A stretch of 64,000 bases of DNA from Dermanyssus gallinae (lineage: Eukaryota; Arthropoda; Arachnida; Mesostigmata; Dermanyssidae). Below, piece by piece: positions 32,882 to 43,000 of the stretch. The DNA lies in contig QVRM01005915.1 in assembly GCA_003439945.1 (NCBI GenBank), positions 372,001 to 436,000 on the forward strand. The letters run 5' to 3'. A model generated the notes under the pieces. It was not told where the DNA came from and did not search any database. It was given only the letters and a program-made list of their open reading frames with translations. Each line of letters starts with the position of its first letter. Positions within the stretch are counted from its first letter, which is position 1. The position numbers and the translations under genes were made by a program.

Positions 32882-33170
32882 TGTAGTGTCCACCACCCTA
32901 ACGACCGGACGTCGACCGTTACGAGTTCGCCATTCTCTCGCTCAAACAACACACGCCTTCTGCCTGGCTCGAACAAACGACTACTGACTCATTTATTCTC
33001 ATGCCTCCTTATATACTCACAGATTGCCCGCGCATTTAGCGACTTCCCGCGTATTCGCTAGTAGGGTGGCGGCATCTTCTAATTGGCGCCATGTATTTAG
33101 CTTGCTTCGGCATTGCCGCTAACCGACGCTGTCTATGCCCGCGCTGCTTAACGGACACTGCTATCCTACA
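32882..33170 (+). mobile_element. Solo LTR (289 bp)
   Basis: The segment starts tgtagtgtcc and ends ggacactgctatcctaca, so it has the TG...CA ends of LTRs with an imperfect terminal inverted repeat. It is flanked by gtctc (32877-32881) and gtccc (33171-33175), a five-base target duplication with one mismatch. A TATA-like ttatatac lies near 33009-33016. Flanking DNA on both sides aligns with 40.05-40.28 kb, where the same sequence is uninterrupted at about 40079, confirming an insertion. The strand is arbitrary. No internal gag-pol is present, so it is a product of LTR-LTR recombination; the superfamily (Gypsy is plausible for a 5-bp duplication) is inferred. Confidence 0.65.
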
Positions 33171-33350
33171 GTCCCATTGTCACTTAAAGGTCTGACAGGT
33201 TAAAATTGCGCGACACACGCATTTCAAAACCAATCCACATAATCCACACTTATTTTTGTTAGTTCCAAAGAAGTCCTTCCGCCATAGTCGGCATGAGCTT
33301 TTTAAAATTGTAGACAGATGATGCTACGAACTTTTTTATCTACCTAGCAC
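33171..33350 (-). pseudogene. Decayed copy of the cysteine-rich ORF at 40.04-40.31 kb
   Basis: Base by base this stretch aligns with about 40085-40275 in the same orientation (for example ccaatccacataat versus ccgatccacatgat, and ctacgaacttttttat versus acaacgaactttttga). On the minus strand the 40-kb copy is an open cysteine-rich frame; here it has stops and has lost almost all cysteines. The alignable part continues through the solo LTR to about 32830. Confidence 0.55.
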
Positions 33351-33369
33351 TTACAAGAAATAGCCTCTA

Positions 33370-34020
33370 TTATTAGCCTCTATTGATTATTAATCGAATG
33401 AAGTTCTATTAAAATCGCGATAAACAGTTTGTAGTTTAAAGTAAACCAAAAACGAAAGAAAAATGCAGTCACGCACATTCCGAAAATGTTGTGGGTTTGT
33501 AAACTTTACTCCGTCTAGACATTCCGCTTGGTTTGATTATGTGATTTCAAGGTTCCTTTCAAAACACGGTATTTATGTAACAAACTGCAAACAACTTTGT
33601 AACGAAATCAGGCTTATGCTTGAAAGAAGGAGTAAACTCACCGTTTTTCTGCTCAACTAAATAAACAGAAAAATCTATATCAACATTTATTTAGATTTTT
33701 TTGTTGCTAAGGTATATATATATTACTTCTGTTTTATGTTGTTGTAAAAATGAGTCAAAAGAAAGGGGGACTTCAATTATTAAAAAAAACATGTAGATTA
33801 GAATGCAAGCACATTAAGTACCTAGGTCTGAGGTAAAAGAAAACTAACTGTCTCTATGAGTCTCTCTTGCAATACATATAACTGAAGAGAAAAACTAGCA
33901 CTATTTCTAGGAGATTCTGTACGATGGAAAATGCTTAAAGGATAATTGTGTGCAAGAACGCGTAACCACTTATAGCTATTAACCACATAAAGGTGTCCTA
34001 CAGCCATACATCCTACAGCC
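33370..34020. other. AT-rich DNA, no gene recognised
   Basis: Contains a 65-residue open frame (33463-33660, plus) without a known motif. A short repeated tcctacagccat (about 33999 and 34012) immediately precedes RLE copy C. Confidence 0.4.
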
Positions 34021-34041
34021 ATCATTGGAGACGAGCTGAAA

Positions 34042-37000
34042 ATGCCAAAAATACCTCCTCAGGGTACTGCAACCACGGAAGCTGTAACGCCAGGCCCAAG
34101 TTACGCCCAGTTGTCAGAGGTATCTCGTCAGCAGCTGACGACAGAACGCCTCAGTTAATTCTCCCGAAGCCTGCGGTTCCCCCACGCAAAGCTGCTGAGA
34201 AGTCGAGTCAATATATGAGAAGTTATGGCCGTCCACGCGTTCGACGTTACCGAGGACTGGCTCTCAAGTCGAGCCGCAAGTCTACTCAGACAGCTAGAGC
34301 CACCCTTGGAAATTTAGGCTCGGTTGCAGATGCGTTAAAAACTTTGAGCCCTGATTTGGCAGAAGCTATTAAAGTGGTGACAGAGGTACTACAGCCCTTG
34401 TTAGCTCTGTTACCACTGGCGAAAACCTTAACCAGATAATACCTTATCATCGCAAGATCCCGCAGTTCCTTCGTCCTCTTTAGCTAGCCATAAATCCGAC
34501 TGCCCAATATGTCGAAAGACATTTACTTCAAGGGGCTTACGGAGACACATAAATTCTATGCATCCAGGATCAAACGCCTATAGGCAGCCTGCTACAGAAG
34601 ACAGGCGTGTACAACTTTCATACATGACATCACATATTCAGTTTGTTTTTAAAAATGTAAGGATTATACGTATAATCCCCAAAACAGCAAGAAGGTTTGT
34701 GCTAGAATGCCTTGTTAAGGTCGTAAACGATGTAGTAACCTTCTCCTAACGTCTTCCTAACGTCAAGAATGAGTCGTGTTCGCTGGCAGACATTATACGC
34801 TCAAACCTTAGAGACTTTGAGAACGGTCTCAGACTCGACGGATTGGCCGGTCGAGTCGGCCACCAGAAACACAGAAAAATTGGCACTTCTGAAGAAGACC
34901 TAAAAAGAAGAGTGGTTTTAAAGTTAACCGATGGTGATGTGTCGGGCGCTGCAAGGCTCATAAGCTCATGCGACACGTTCGGTCTCGAGTCCGACCACGT
35001 AGAAGCTCTACGTGACAAGCATCCCTGCGCACCAACGGACTTGAGGTAGACAGATCTTCCTGCCGAAGCGTCCTCCGCGGAAAGCTTCCACGTGTCAAGG
35101 GAAGATATTTTCCGCGCAGTAGGAAGCTTTTCTAGAAGCTCCGCTGCGGGTCTTGACTTCATTCGACCAAGGCTTCTGCAAGATTTACTTTCTCGAGCAA
35201 TGGGTAAACAAGCGGAGGCTTTGGCCGATGCACTTGCCAAACTCATTGACATTTTACTACGAGGAGAGCCGCCAAGAGATCTCATACCAATCATATTTGG
35301 AGCGAGGTTATTTGCTCTGAAAAAGAAGGATGGCACAACCCGCCCTATTGCATGCTCATCTACACTCCGCAGGATAGCAGCAACGATCGCCTCCTGGAAA
35401 AATTCGTTGCAAATTGAGGAAGCAATAGGTAACCACCAGCTTGGCTTTGCTGCTAGAAGTGGAACAGAAGTGGCGATCCATGCCGCACGAGCCTATCTTG
35501 AATCTAGGTCAGAAGACATAGTCATGGTCAAACTAGATTTTCAGAATGCTTTTAACAGCGTTCGACGTGACCATCTTTTAAAAGTTGTTGTATCCCATGC
35601 GCCTGATTTATACCACTACTTTGTGCAGGCATACAGAAACCCAACTCAACTGCTATTGATGGACCACGTCATACTCTCACAGTCGGGCCTGCAGCAGGGC
35701 GACCCATTAGGGCCTCCACTGTTTTGCCTCGCCATCAAGGAGCTAATAGACTCTCTTGAGTCCCCAATTAATGTATGGTACCTAGATGATGGCGTGTTAG
35801 CCGGTGACCCCGTAACAGTGGCCCGCGATTTTCGGAAAATACTGGATTTTGCAACAAAATGCGGGTTATACCTCAACCCACAAAAATGCGAACTCTTTGT
35901 GTCGGGATCATCAATATCCGACTCCTCGATCAGACTGATAACCGACCTTCTTCCAGAATGTATCAGAACAAATAAGGCCAACCTTACCTTATTAGGCGTG
36001 CCACTTCTTGATGACGGAAAGGAAGAACAGTTATCTGGCTGGGTGGATAAGTTAAAACCCTCCTCAAGCCGCTTGGGTCTTTTGGGTGCACACAGGGGAT
36101 TGTTCTTATTAAGGTCTTGCTTCTCGACAGCACGGGTAAAGCACCTGCTTCGTGGGATTGACCTAACGCAAGATTTGAATATTCTAGAACAATTGATCAC
36201 CCACACGCTGAACTCCCTCTCTTCCTTATTTAACCTAAGTTTACCAGAGACAGCCCGCAGACAAGCCCTTCTGCCAGTGGCAAAAGGAGGCCTAGGCATT
36301 CCAGACGCTGTCTTGGTCGCAGGTCCCGCGATAGTCGCTTCAATGTCTAGTACCTGGCATAGGGCGTCAAAGATACTAGACTTCCCAGCCGTCGAGCGGC
36401 TACGTTCTCTACTAGAAGATTCTAAGGAGTGTCTCTTGGCACGCACTGGAGCACCCCCTCCAGAAGAACCTACTTCCCAGGCAAGCTGGACCGCGCCGTT
36501 GGAGGATAAACGACTCGCCAATCTTTTTAATTCAACAGAAGACGAGGTGGAAAAAGCACGGCTCCGAGCAGTTTCATCTAGTGGTGCTGGTGCATGGCTC
36601 AATGCCCTTCCAAGTGCTCCCGTTGGAACTCTCTTAAATAACTTTGTCGTCAGGATCTGCGTTGGCCTCCGCCTTGGAGTCCCTCTAGTCGAGGAACATG
36701 AGTGCAGCTGTGGCGAAAAGGTCTCACCTCTTGGTCACCATGGCTTATCTTGCATCCGCAGTTTAGGCCGTAGGACGAGACATGCTGCGTTAAATGATAC
36801 CCTAGCCCGTGCTCTAAGGTCTTCCGGCTACCCTTGTGTTCTCGAACCCGCAGGCTTGTACACAGACGACTCTCGTCGACCTGATGGGATAACCCTAACA
36901 GCTTTTGAAGGTGGGAAGATACTTGTCTGGGACGCTACCGTGACTGACTCTTTAGCACCTTCAATGGTATATATTGGAGACTCTATGGACTTTCGACCTT

Positions 37001-37134
37001 TTGCCTTTGAGACCTTAGGGGGCCCAGGTAAAATTACTGAGGGAGTTATTACTAAGATATGCAAGTGTCTCAGATTGGCTACGGGGGACCCACGCGCTGG
37101 TGATTTTTTTCGGCAAAGGCTATCATTGGATATA
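34042..37134 (+). pseudogene. RLE-element polyprotein (copy C), continued at 38443-38520
   Basis: Likely start ATG 34042 (MPKIPPQGTATTEAV). The frame shifts near 34130 and returns near 34440. A C2H2 finger then follows (CPICRKTFTSRGLRRH at 34501). The conserved domain reads SLADIIRSNLRDF and VSGAARLISSCD. RT motifs are ALKKKDGTTRPIACS, LRRIAATI, motif A VKLDFQNAFNSVRRD, motif B LQQGDPLGPPLF and motif C WYLDDGVLAG. Endonuclease motifs are CSCGEKVSPLGHHGLSC, RHAALNDT, EPAGLYTDD, RRPDGITLTAF and LVWDATVTDS. The reading 35050-37134 is uninterrupted. After the TA-flanked mariner, the same frame resumes at 38443 with the tail QRGNATAVLGTLSRW and stops at TAG 38518-38520. Confidence 0.9.
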
Positions 37135-37154
37135 CAGGGTGCGTCAGCTAAATC
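37135..37154 (+). repeat. Mariner terminal inverted repeat, left
   Basis: 20 bases identical to the complement of 38421-38440. It overlaps the end of the RLE frame, which reads through it into a spurious 20-codon tail. Confidence 0.95.
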
Positions 37155-37258
37155 GAGACTAAACGTTATCGCCCGTTTCGCAGTTTGTATCTAAATGAAA
37201 ACAAATATTTCCGTCAAATTTTTTTTACGTGCCGTTAGGTACACTCCTGAGGAACATT

Positions 37259-38314
37259 TTATTTAATGTAGCCACCACCAGCAGCAATTACACTTTCAAT
37301 TCTGGCGCGAAAGCGCCCGCAGGCCTTCTTCAAAGTTAGCGGATTGAGATTCTTGAACGACTCGACAATGGGTCTGCGTAGCGCTTCTGTGTTTGCATGT
37401 AGAGACTTGTTAGCCTCTTTCTCAAAAACGCCCCATACATAGAAGTCCAGGGGATTCAAGTCTGGACTGCTAGGGGGCCATATCGTTTTGTCCCAGAACG
37501 CCGTCATGTTGCCCCGTAGCCAATCCTGGACGAGATAACTGGTGTGGGCGGGAGCGCCGTCTTGTTGAAAGACATATTGTCTTCCATTGGACACTCTATC
37601 AATCCATGATTTTACCACGCTTCGCAGAACACGTAAATACACTTCCTTTGTTACGGTTTCGTGTCTGTCAAAAAAGTGTGGGGGCATCACGTCTCCTTCA
37701 TTCGACACAACACTTAGGACGTGCACACTGGCAGGATGTTTGGTTCTATGCACGATTGGTACATCCTCAGGGTTCTTTGCGAGCCACCGGTCATTTTTCG
37801 GGTTATGTTTTTGGCCAATGGTTAAGATTTTTTCGTCGGAGAAGAATCGAAGATGTCCCGCCATTTCGTGTCTCAAAAACGTGAGGATGAGATGGCAGCA
37901 AGTCATCCTCTTATTTTTCGCGGCCTGAGACAACATCTGTCTGACTTTAAACGTGTAAGATTTGTAGCGCAGTTCTTCGTTGATAATCCGACGCATAGAA
38001 CAATCACTCATATTGAATTTGATCGCTAAACGGCGCATCGATAGACTTGGATTCTTAAAAACGCAGTTTTGCACCATTTTGATCACTTTTGATGTCCTCA
38101 CTTCTCGTCGGCGGTTATGAATCTTCCTTCTAGGTGTTGCACCACCTAGCCATGTCTCTTCTGCATCTCTGTAGCGTCGGGCAATGCCGTAGACCGTTGC
38201 TCTTTTAAATCCAGTAATGTTGATGATCTCGCCTGGCCGATGTCCGGCACGAAGCAATTGGATAACGGTTGCTCTTCGGTCATATTCTGGACCCATGTTG
38301 CGGCGGCCATCCAT
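37259..38314 (-). CDS. Mariner-like transposase, DD37D (maT-like), 351 aa, intact
   Basis: Cut-and-paste transposase acting at the TIRs. I chose ATG at 38312-38314 (MDGRRNMGPEYDRR) because it gives the usual family length of about 345-350 residues. The open frame extends 32 codons upstream to near the TIR without another ATG. Residues 15-60 form a helix-turn-helix (GHRPGEIINITGFKRATVYG), followed by a basic linker and a second DNA-binding segment (SMRRLAIKFNMSDCSMRRI). The catalytic triad is D160 (RFFSDEKI), D252 (VFQQDGAPAHTS) and D290 (PPSSPDLNPLDFYVW). There are 37 residues between the last two, as in the maT/DD37D group of Tc1/mariner. No stop or frameshift is seen, so it may be functional. 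Confidence 0.93.
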   Translation of the reverse strand: MDGRRNMGPEYDRRATVIQLLRAGHRPGEIINITGFKRATVYGIARRYRDAEETWLGGATPRRKIHNRRREVRTSKVIKMVQNCVFKNPSLSMRRLAIKFNMSDCSMRRIINEELRYKSYTFKVRQMLSQAAKNKRMTCCHLILTFLRHEMAGHLRFFSDEKILTIGQKHNPKNDRWLAKNPEDVPIVHRTKHPASVHVLSVVSNEGDVMPPHFFDRHETVTKEVYLRVLRSVVKSWIDRVSNGRQYVFQQDGAPAHTSYLVQDWLRGNMTAFWDKTIWPPSSPDLNPLDFYVWGVFEKEANKSLHANTEALRRPIVESFKNLNPLTLKKACGRFRARIESVIAAGGGYIK

Positions 38315-38420
38315 GATGACAATGTGTTTTTGTTCTATTATGAGTGGGCTGTCTGCTAACGCAAACCGATCTGAATTAACGCATTCCGTCTTTGCTGGGT
38401 AGCCCACCAAAATTTGTGTA

Positions 38421-38440
38421 GATTTAGCTGACGCACCCTG
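38421..38440 (-). repeat. Mariner terminal inverted repeat, right
   Basis: Perfect complement of 37135-37154, followed by TA and then the resumed coding frame of RLE copy C. Confidence 0.95.
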
Positions 38441-38589
38441 TACAACGTGGAAACGCCACGGCGGTGCTTGGCACCTTGTCCAGGTGGTCTACACCAGGCC
38501 TTGGCCTAGGGCTGATGTAGTTTGTCGTTACGTTCGCTAGGGGACAATTGTTAACCCCGTTACGAGTTAAATAAAATTTCACTCAAATT

Positions 38590-40030
38590 GAGTATAATAT
38601 ACAAAAAATAAAGGTGTCATGTCATTACAATTTAAATACATTTTAACGTATGTGATATATAAGCCCCCCTTTAGCTGGCAACCAAAATACCGTTATTAAA
38701 TATATATTTTAAGAGAACATTTTTCTTGTCATGAATAATATTTAGGTAGAAATTTTCTGTACGGACACAGAGCAGGAGGCAGTGCATTGTAGAGGCAATA
38801 TTTTTAATGCCTCTTTTAGCTCCCTTTAATTTGTCGCCCGTGCGAGTATAAATTTCCTTTGAACTAAGCAGTAACCGTTTATGTACATTTGTTTCTTTCG
38901 CAAACGTATAAACGACGTTGGGGCCATCTATCCTAAGGCTTAGTAATATTGCAATATCGTAGTAGTGCTTATTCGTTGCTGCTAAGCCCCTCTAGGAGTT
39001 TCGTCATTATTCACGATATCTGCCTCATTTCCGCTCCAGGCATCAAGTCGTGTGTAGAAACTTTGAAGTGAAATACGGCCAGCCCACGTATACAGATAGC
39101 CCTTCGTAGAGTCAACACCTGTTGTTTTTCAAAAGGCAAATTGCTGCAAGCGCTAGTAGTGTCCATCTGCAAGTTCTTGTAAATAAGTGTGACTGTGAAC
39201 TCGATTTATAAGAAATTAAGCGTTAAAATCGGCTTTTCTACGCACACGCATCGCCATCTAAACAGGCTTTATTGAATGAGTATAAATTAACAAGAGCTGT
39301 TCACATCTTTTGGCACAAAATGCGAGCCGGCCTGCTTGAGATGTTACCAATTGCTGTGGACTCAACTGCTTGTTTATTTAAAAATCATTACTACAGTCAA
39401 GTGTCAACGAAATCGGTAGCTTATAAAATGCTCTATGAATTATTTTATTATGTTACCAATTTATGGTGAATACACTTTAATAATAAATCCATTCCAAACA
39501 TTCCAAGTTAGCCTGGTCGCATTTAGTGCCAAGTTTTGTAAACATCTCTTGTTAGTGTGTACTCATGATAGGATATTGCGTGGTACAATATCCTTCAATA
39601 TGTTTAATTTTGATTCTAAGTATGTTAATCACTAATTTCTGTCCTCCTTTAGTCCTCGGCTTTGTAGGCAACAATAGAAAAGTTAAGTTCGTGAGACATA
39701 TTTGTCAGTTCTTACCTAATATGATTTTGCAAGAATAAAATTGAAACAGTTTGTGTCGCCTTCGGATATTATATTATATATGAATATTTAATATACTACA
39801 TCAAAGCTTGTGTCTATCCATTTTGCATGGCCTCAATCGAAAGTCAATCCTCATGAGTTTGTAGACTTCTAGCACAGATTTCGCTGTCGAAACTGTTTTT
39901 GGCCCTCCTGAACGTAGTGCACCTTTTGTGCTCATATTATCTTCTAAATGAGGCAATCCATATGATGATAGTACTGTACGCATGTACATTAATTCTGTAA
40001 ATTAAAAATGATTCAACTTTAATTTTTGCA
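38590..40030. other. AT-rich DNA, no gene recognised
   Basis: Several short open frames (39272-39469, 39435-39635, 39801-39989) without motif. I see no repeat boundary. Confidence 0.45.
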
Positions 40031-40039
40031 GTTAAGCTT

Positions 40040-40309
40040 TCAAGAAAAATTCCTAATCACCGCGCGGCAATCGGTTTGCTCCATTGTCACTGTAGGGTCT
40101 GGCATGTTACAGTTGCGCAATCTGCTGCAAACGTCATTTGAAGCCGATCCACATGATGCATGCTGTTTTACTTCTAAATAACATCTATCTCCGGCGCTGC
40201 AGTTGGCATAATCTTTTTGAAATTGCAGACACGCGTACAACGAACTTTTTGATCCACTTTGAACGTGCACAGTACTTTTGACGTTTTTCAAAAGCAGCGG
40301 CGACGGCAC
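40040..40309 (-). CDS. Cysteine-rich ORF of unknown function, possible terminal exon
   Basis: The minus-strand frame of 89 residues ends in TGA (...VIRNFS stop). Its central part has seven cysteines: YACLQFQ, ANCSAGDRC, ASCGSASNDVC, LRNC and TDC. I do not recognise the family with confidence. The spacing is faintly like GDNF-receptor-type cysteine modules (a SNDVC segment occurs there too), but one short match is weak. A decayed copy in the same orientation lies at 33171-33350, so it is either an exon duplicated with its surroundings or part of a repeat. The alignment fades upstream of about 40276, close to an AG. Confidence 0.3.
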   Translation of the reverse strand: MPSPLLLKNVKSTVHVQSGSKSSLYACLQFQKDYANCSAGDRCYLEVKQHASCGSASNDVCSRLRNCNMPDPTVTMEQTDCRAVIRNFS

Positions 40310-40784
40310 GGACCATGCAGTTCGTATTTGATTAAAATTGAATACCGAGTTCGATGGCTATACTTCGACGGATTCTGCTCCAATAATTTCACTAAAAAAC
40401 GCTCTGCCTGATATTCAGGAGTACGTAGTTTCTGCAACCCCTGCCTTTTCTTGGAGACCCGAATAGCAATTTCTTTTGCAAATTTCCATGTAAAGAATCT
40501 GCAATCTTCTCTTCTAGACATTATCGCTAGGTCGTTACCGAAGTTATTGCCTGTCATCGGGAACGTGCATTGATCACATCGTTTTCGCAAATTGTAGTAA
40601 GTTATCACGTTTCATTCCTGACGTTTGCAGCTCCGCAAAATAGTTGTTCCCAAGCGTCATTTCCCACACGGCGACACTCGCTCGTCCGCTCGCCAGTTTG
40701 GCACAAAAAAGAGTTCCTCCATTTAAGAACAAGGAAGGGCGTATCAATTATATTAATATATAATTAATATACCACCCTATATAT

Positions 40785-41310
40785 TTGGTAGATTATTTAC
40801 TCAAAGTTTTTAAGAAGCTGGTGATTAGAAGACTCGAAAGTTATTTTGAATCAGCTGGGCTCCTTTCGTTTTGCCATCTCGGTTTAAGAAAATCGCAATC
40901 CGCAGAGTTGGCGCTGCCATACCTTTGGCAGACGATAATCAAGGCAATTGAAAGTAGACAGGTCTGTCTCGAAATCTTCTGTCTCGAATCTAAATAGACT
41001 AGGCTGCCTCAGTTGTCTATCCCACTTGTTCTTCCTTTGAATATTAGGGTGTTTAGGATGTGCACCGGCGACAATTGATGGTTTAAGGCCATACCGAACT
41101 GAAAAAAGGCAGGCAACTAAGGCTGGTCATGTTGAATCCACGAGGCAGGATGTCAATACCGGCAAACTTCATGAATCAGTACTTGGGCCTAAAATGATTA
41201 TTTTCTTTATGAATTTTATTCTGCTTAAAAGTTTAGCGAATGGTATCGGTAAAAAGTTCACGTACGCGGATGACACGTCAATGCTATTTCGTCGAAAGCA
41301 ACTTTAGAAC
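40785..41310 (+). pseudogene. CR1/Jockey-group RT fragment with YADDT
   Basis: The first frame reads VFKKLVIRRLESYFESAGLLS, then LGLRKSQSAELAL and AIESRQVCLEIF, the segment before motif A. After stops, SVLGPKMIIFFMNFIL (end of motif B) and FTYADDTSMLF (motif C, codons at 41263-41277) appear. This is the standard order with motif A damaged. YADDT is typical of CR1, L2 and Jockey relatives. It is a decayed fragment, not the same copy as 42345-43000. Confidence 0.6.
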
Positions 41311-41402
41311 TCCCTCTCACGATCCCGTATTTTAATTTTTTTTATAATAATCGTGTAATAGCATACTCCTTTATAGAGAATGCGTCACAATTATTGAGCT
41401 GT

Positions 41403-41407
<5 letters not shown>

Positions 41408-41444
<37 letters not shown>
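41408..41444. repeat. (AT)n microsatellite
   Basis: About 37 bases of pure alternating AT between two RT fragments. Confidence 0.9.
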
Positions 41445-41450
<6 letters not shown>

Positions 41451-42344
41451 ATCTATCAAATACAGCAAAAGACAAGACAAGTACCTGCAAATTAAAAAGG
41501 TAACCACATGATTAAATACACAAACCTATTTTTCCTAACGCATACACATATATACACATATCACAGCAGATGTTCCGCTAATATGAATAATACACAAAAT
41601 CACAATTAAAACTAGGAAGTATTGTTTTGTGTATTTAGTTCCATGTCCAAACGAGTTTTAACGACGCCGACCCGTTTCGTATTTCGGAAGTCTTGCAATA
41701 GCTTGTTCCATACAGTATGGCAGCATGCAAGCTGCAGAGTGCTGCGTTAAGGCCAACATGAATCTAATAACCTTCAGTTGACCCTCAATCGCTGAGATCT
41801 AAAGCGCTTTACCACCTTATGAGTACCGTGAGCGAGCACGGTACAATTTAAACGTGTCAGCTAATCGAGTTTAATTGTTCCGAGTCTGGTCTGCCATGAT
41901 GACATGTCGTCTCGACGAGGCAGACCTGTAATAACTCGCACAGCATTGTTTTGTCTCATATAGTCATTTCGTAAGTGCGAGTCGATTCCAAGAGTGCCTT
42001 TGCACCGGAACAACGCGGGAGATTTTGGCCTTCCTCAGACGCGCCAGCGATGGTACGACAGCACATCTGACCAGACCTTCAATCCATGACTTGGTGATGC
42101 GTAATACCAAGGCATTTTGCTCCACGACTGAAATGACGATGATTGCATCGCCCACTTTTAGGGTTATATTACATGTGTCCAGTTTCAGCCTCGATGCCCG
42201 CTGCAGGGTGTGAAACAAGACTAGTTTCGTAGTAGAACATTACAGCCCAGCATGGCTTCCCCATCCACCGTTCGACACGTACACAGCCTTTGGAGATGAC
42301 CCAGGATTGGGCTATGTTGATGAATGCTTGAAGAACGTAGCACT

Positions 42345-43000
42345 GCGCCTATTTTGACTAAAAGAGCGCGTTTGACAGAGTAGATCACTCTCTTCTGCTC
42401 CGCAAATTGAAACGTCTAGGTACCCACACATGTAGAGTGCAATGGGTAAAGACACTTTTGAGCCACCGAGTAAGGGTTAATGACAAACATAGTCGACTAT
42501 ATCCTGCATTGTCTGGTCTGCCTCAAGGAAGATGTATCCTCCTTCTATACACAATTTTTGTTTTGGACATACTGTAATTTTTGTACTGGACTGCTGTTCT
42601 GCAGTCAGTTGTTGACGGCATTGCTCGATGGTGTTCTGAAAATAACATGATTCTATCACTCTCCAAATGCGTTGTACTGAAACGTGGTACACTTCGCTTT
42701 GACTATAAAATTAACGACTGCATTTTACCGACTCTCTATTATGCACGGGGTCTAGGCAGATATATTTCGCCTGATATTATTTTTAGTTTTTACATTAATA
42801 AAGTTGTGAAGGCATCATTGCGCATTATAAATACTATATTCCGCTGTTTCATTAAAATGAAAAACTCATGTGTACATTCGCCTTTGCCCATGTTTTGTTC
42901 TTCCCAAACTTGCATATTGCTCTCCTGTCTGCGAGCAGTATCTGTCTAAATACAGAAAGTTGTTAGAAGGCGTTTAAGACACGTTCCTGAGACGCCTGCG
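42345..43000 (+). pseudogene. CR1/Jockey-group RT fragment, motifs A, B and tail
   Basis: From 42349: D-stop-KSAFDRVDHSLLLRKLKRLG (motif A, with a TAA in place of the residue after D), WVKTLLSHRVRV and motif B LSGLPQGRCILLLY. Motif C is missing. In another frame DGIARWCSENNMILSLSKC (motif D) follows, and near 42880-42980 FVLPKLAYCSPVCEQYL and KYRKLLEGV, the 'p.LeY.s.vw.p' block and the start of the tail. It is clearly RT-derived and dead. Confidence 0.65.

Larger units (their letters stand above)
37135..38440 (-). mobile_element. Complete DD37D mariner-like transposon (1,306 bp)
   Basis: Bounded by perfect 20-bp terminal inverted repeats (cagggtgcgtcagctaaatc at 37135-37154 and its complement at 38421-38440) and by TA on both sides (37133-37134 and 38441-38442), the target duplication of Tc1/mariner elements. 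It carries one intact transposase gene on the minus strand. It lies inside the last coding segment of RLE copy C. Removing it with one TA restores that reading frame exactly, which independently proves the boundaries. Confidence 0.95.
34042..38585 (+). mobile_element. RLE-type non-LTR retrotransposon, copy C (best preserved)
   Basis: A near-complete element: N-terminal region with C2H2 finger, RT, RLE endonuclease, conserved C-terminal tail, and a short 3' UTR with AATAAA near 38569. A mariner at 37135-38440 interrupts it. Without the mariner the coding part is about 1,050 codons with two in-frame stops (34747-34749 and 35047-35049) and two compensating frame changes near the N-terminus. The layout matches the single-ORF RLE group (R2, NeSL, Utopia relatives). 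The exact clade and target site are not determined here. Confidence 0.8.

Noticed and set aside
34746..35336. 196-codon minus-strand frame opposite RLE copy C
   Set aside because: It is the antisense shadow of the RLE coding sequence, with no domain of its own; the same applies to 35646-36602 minus.
40040..40309. GDNF-receptor-like domain in the cysteine-rich frame
   Set aside because: Shared SNDVC and rough cysteine spacing only; the spacing before it differs and there is one module. Kept as an unknown cysteine-rich frame.
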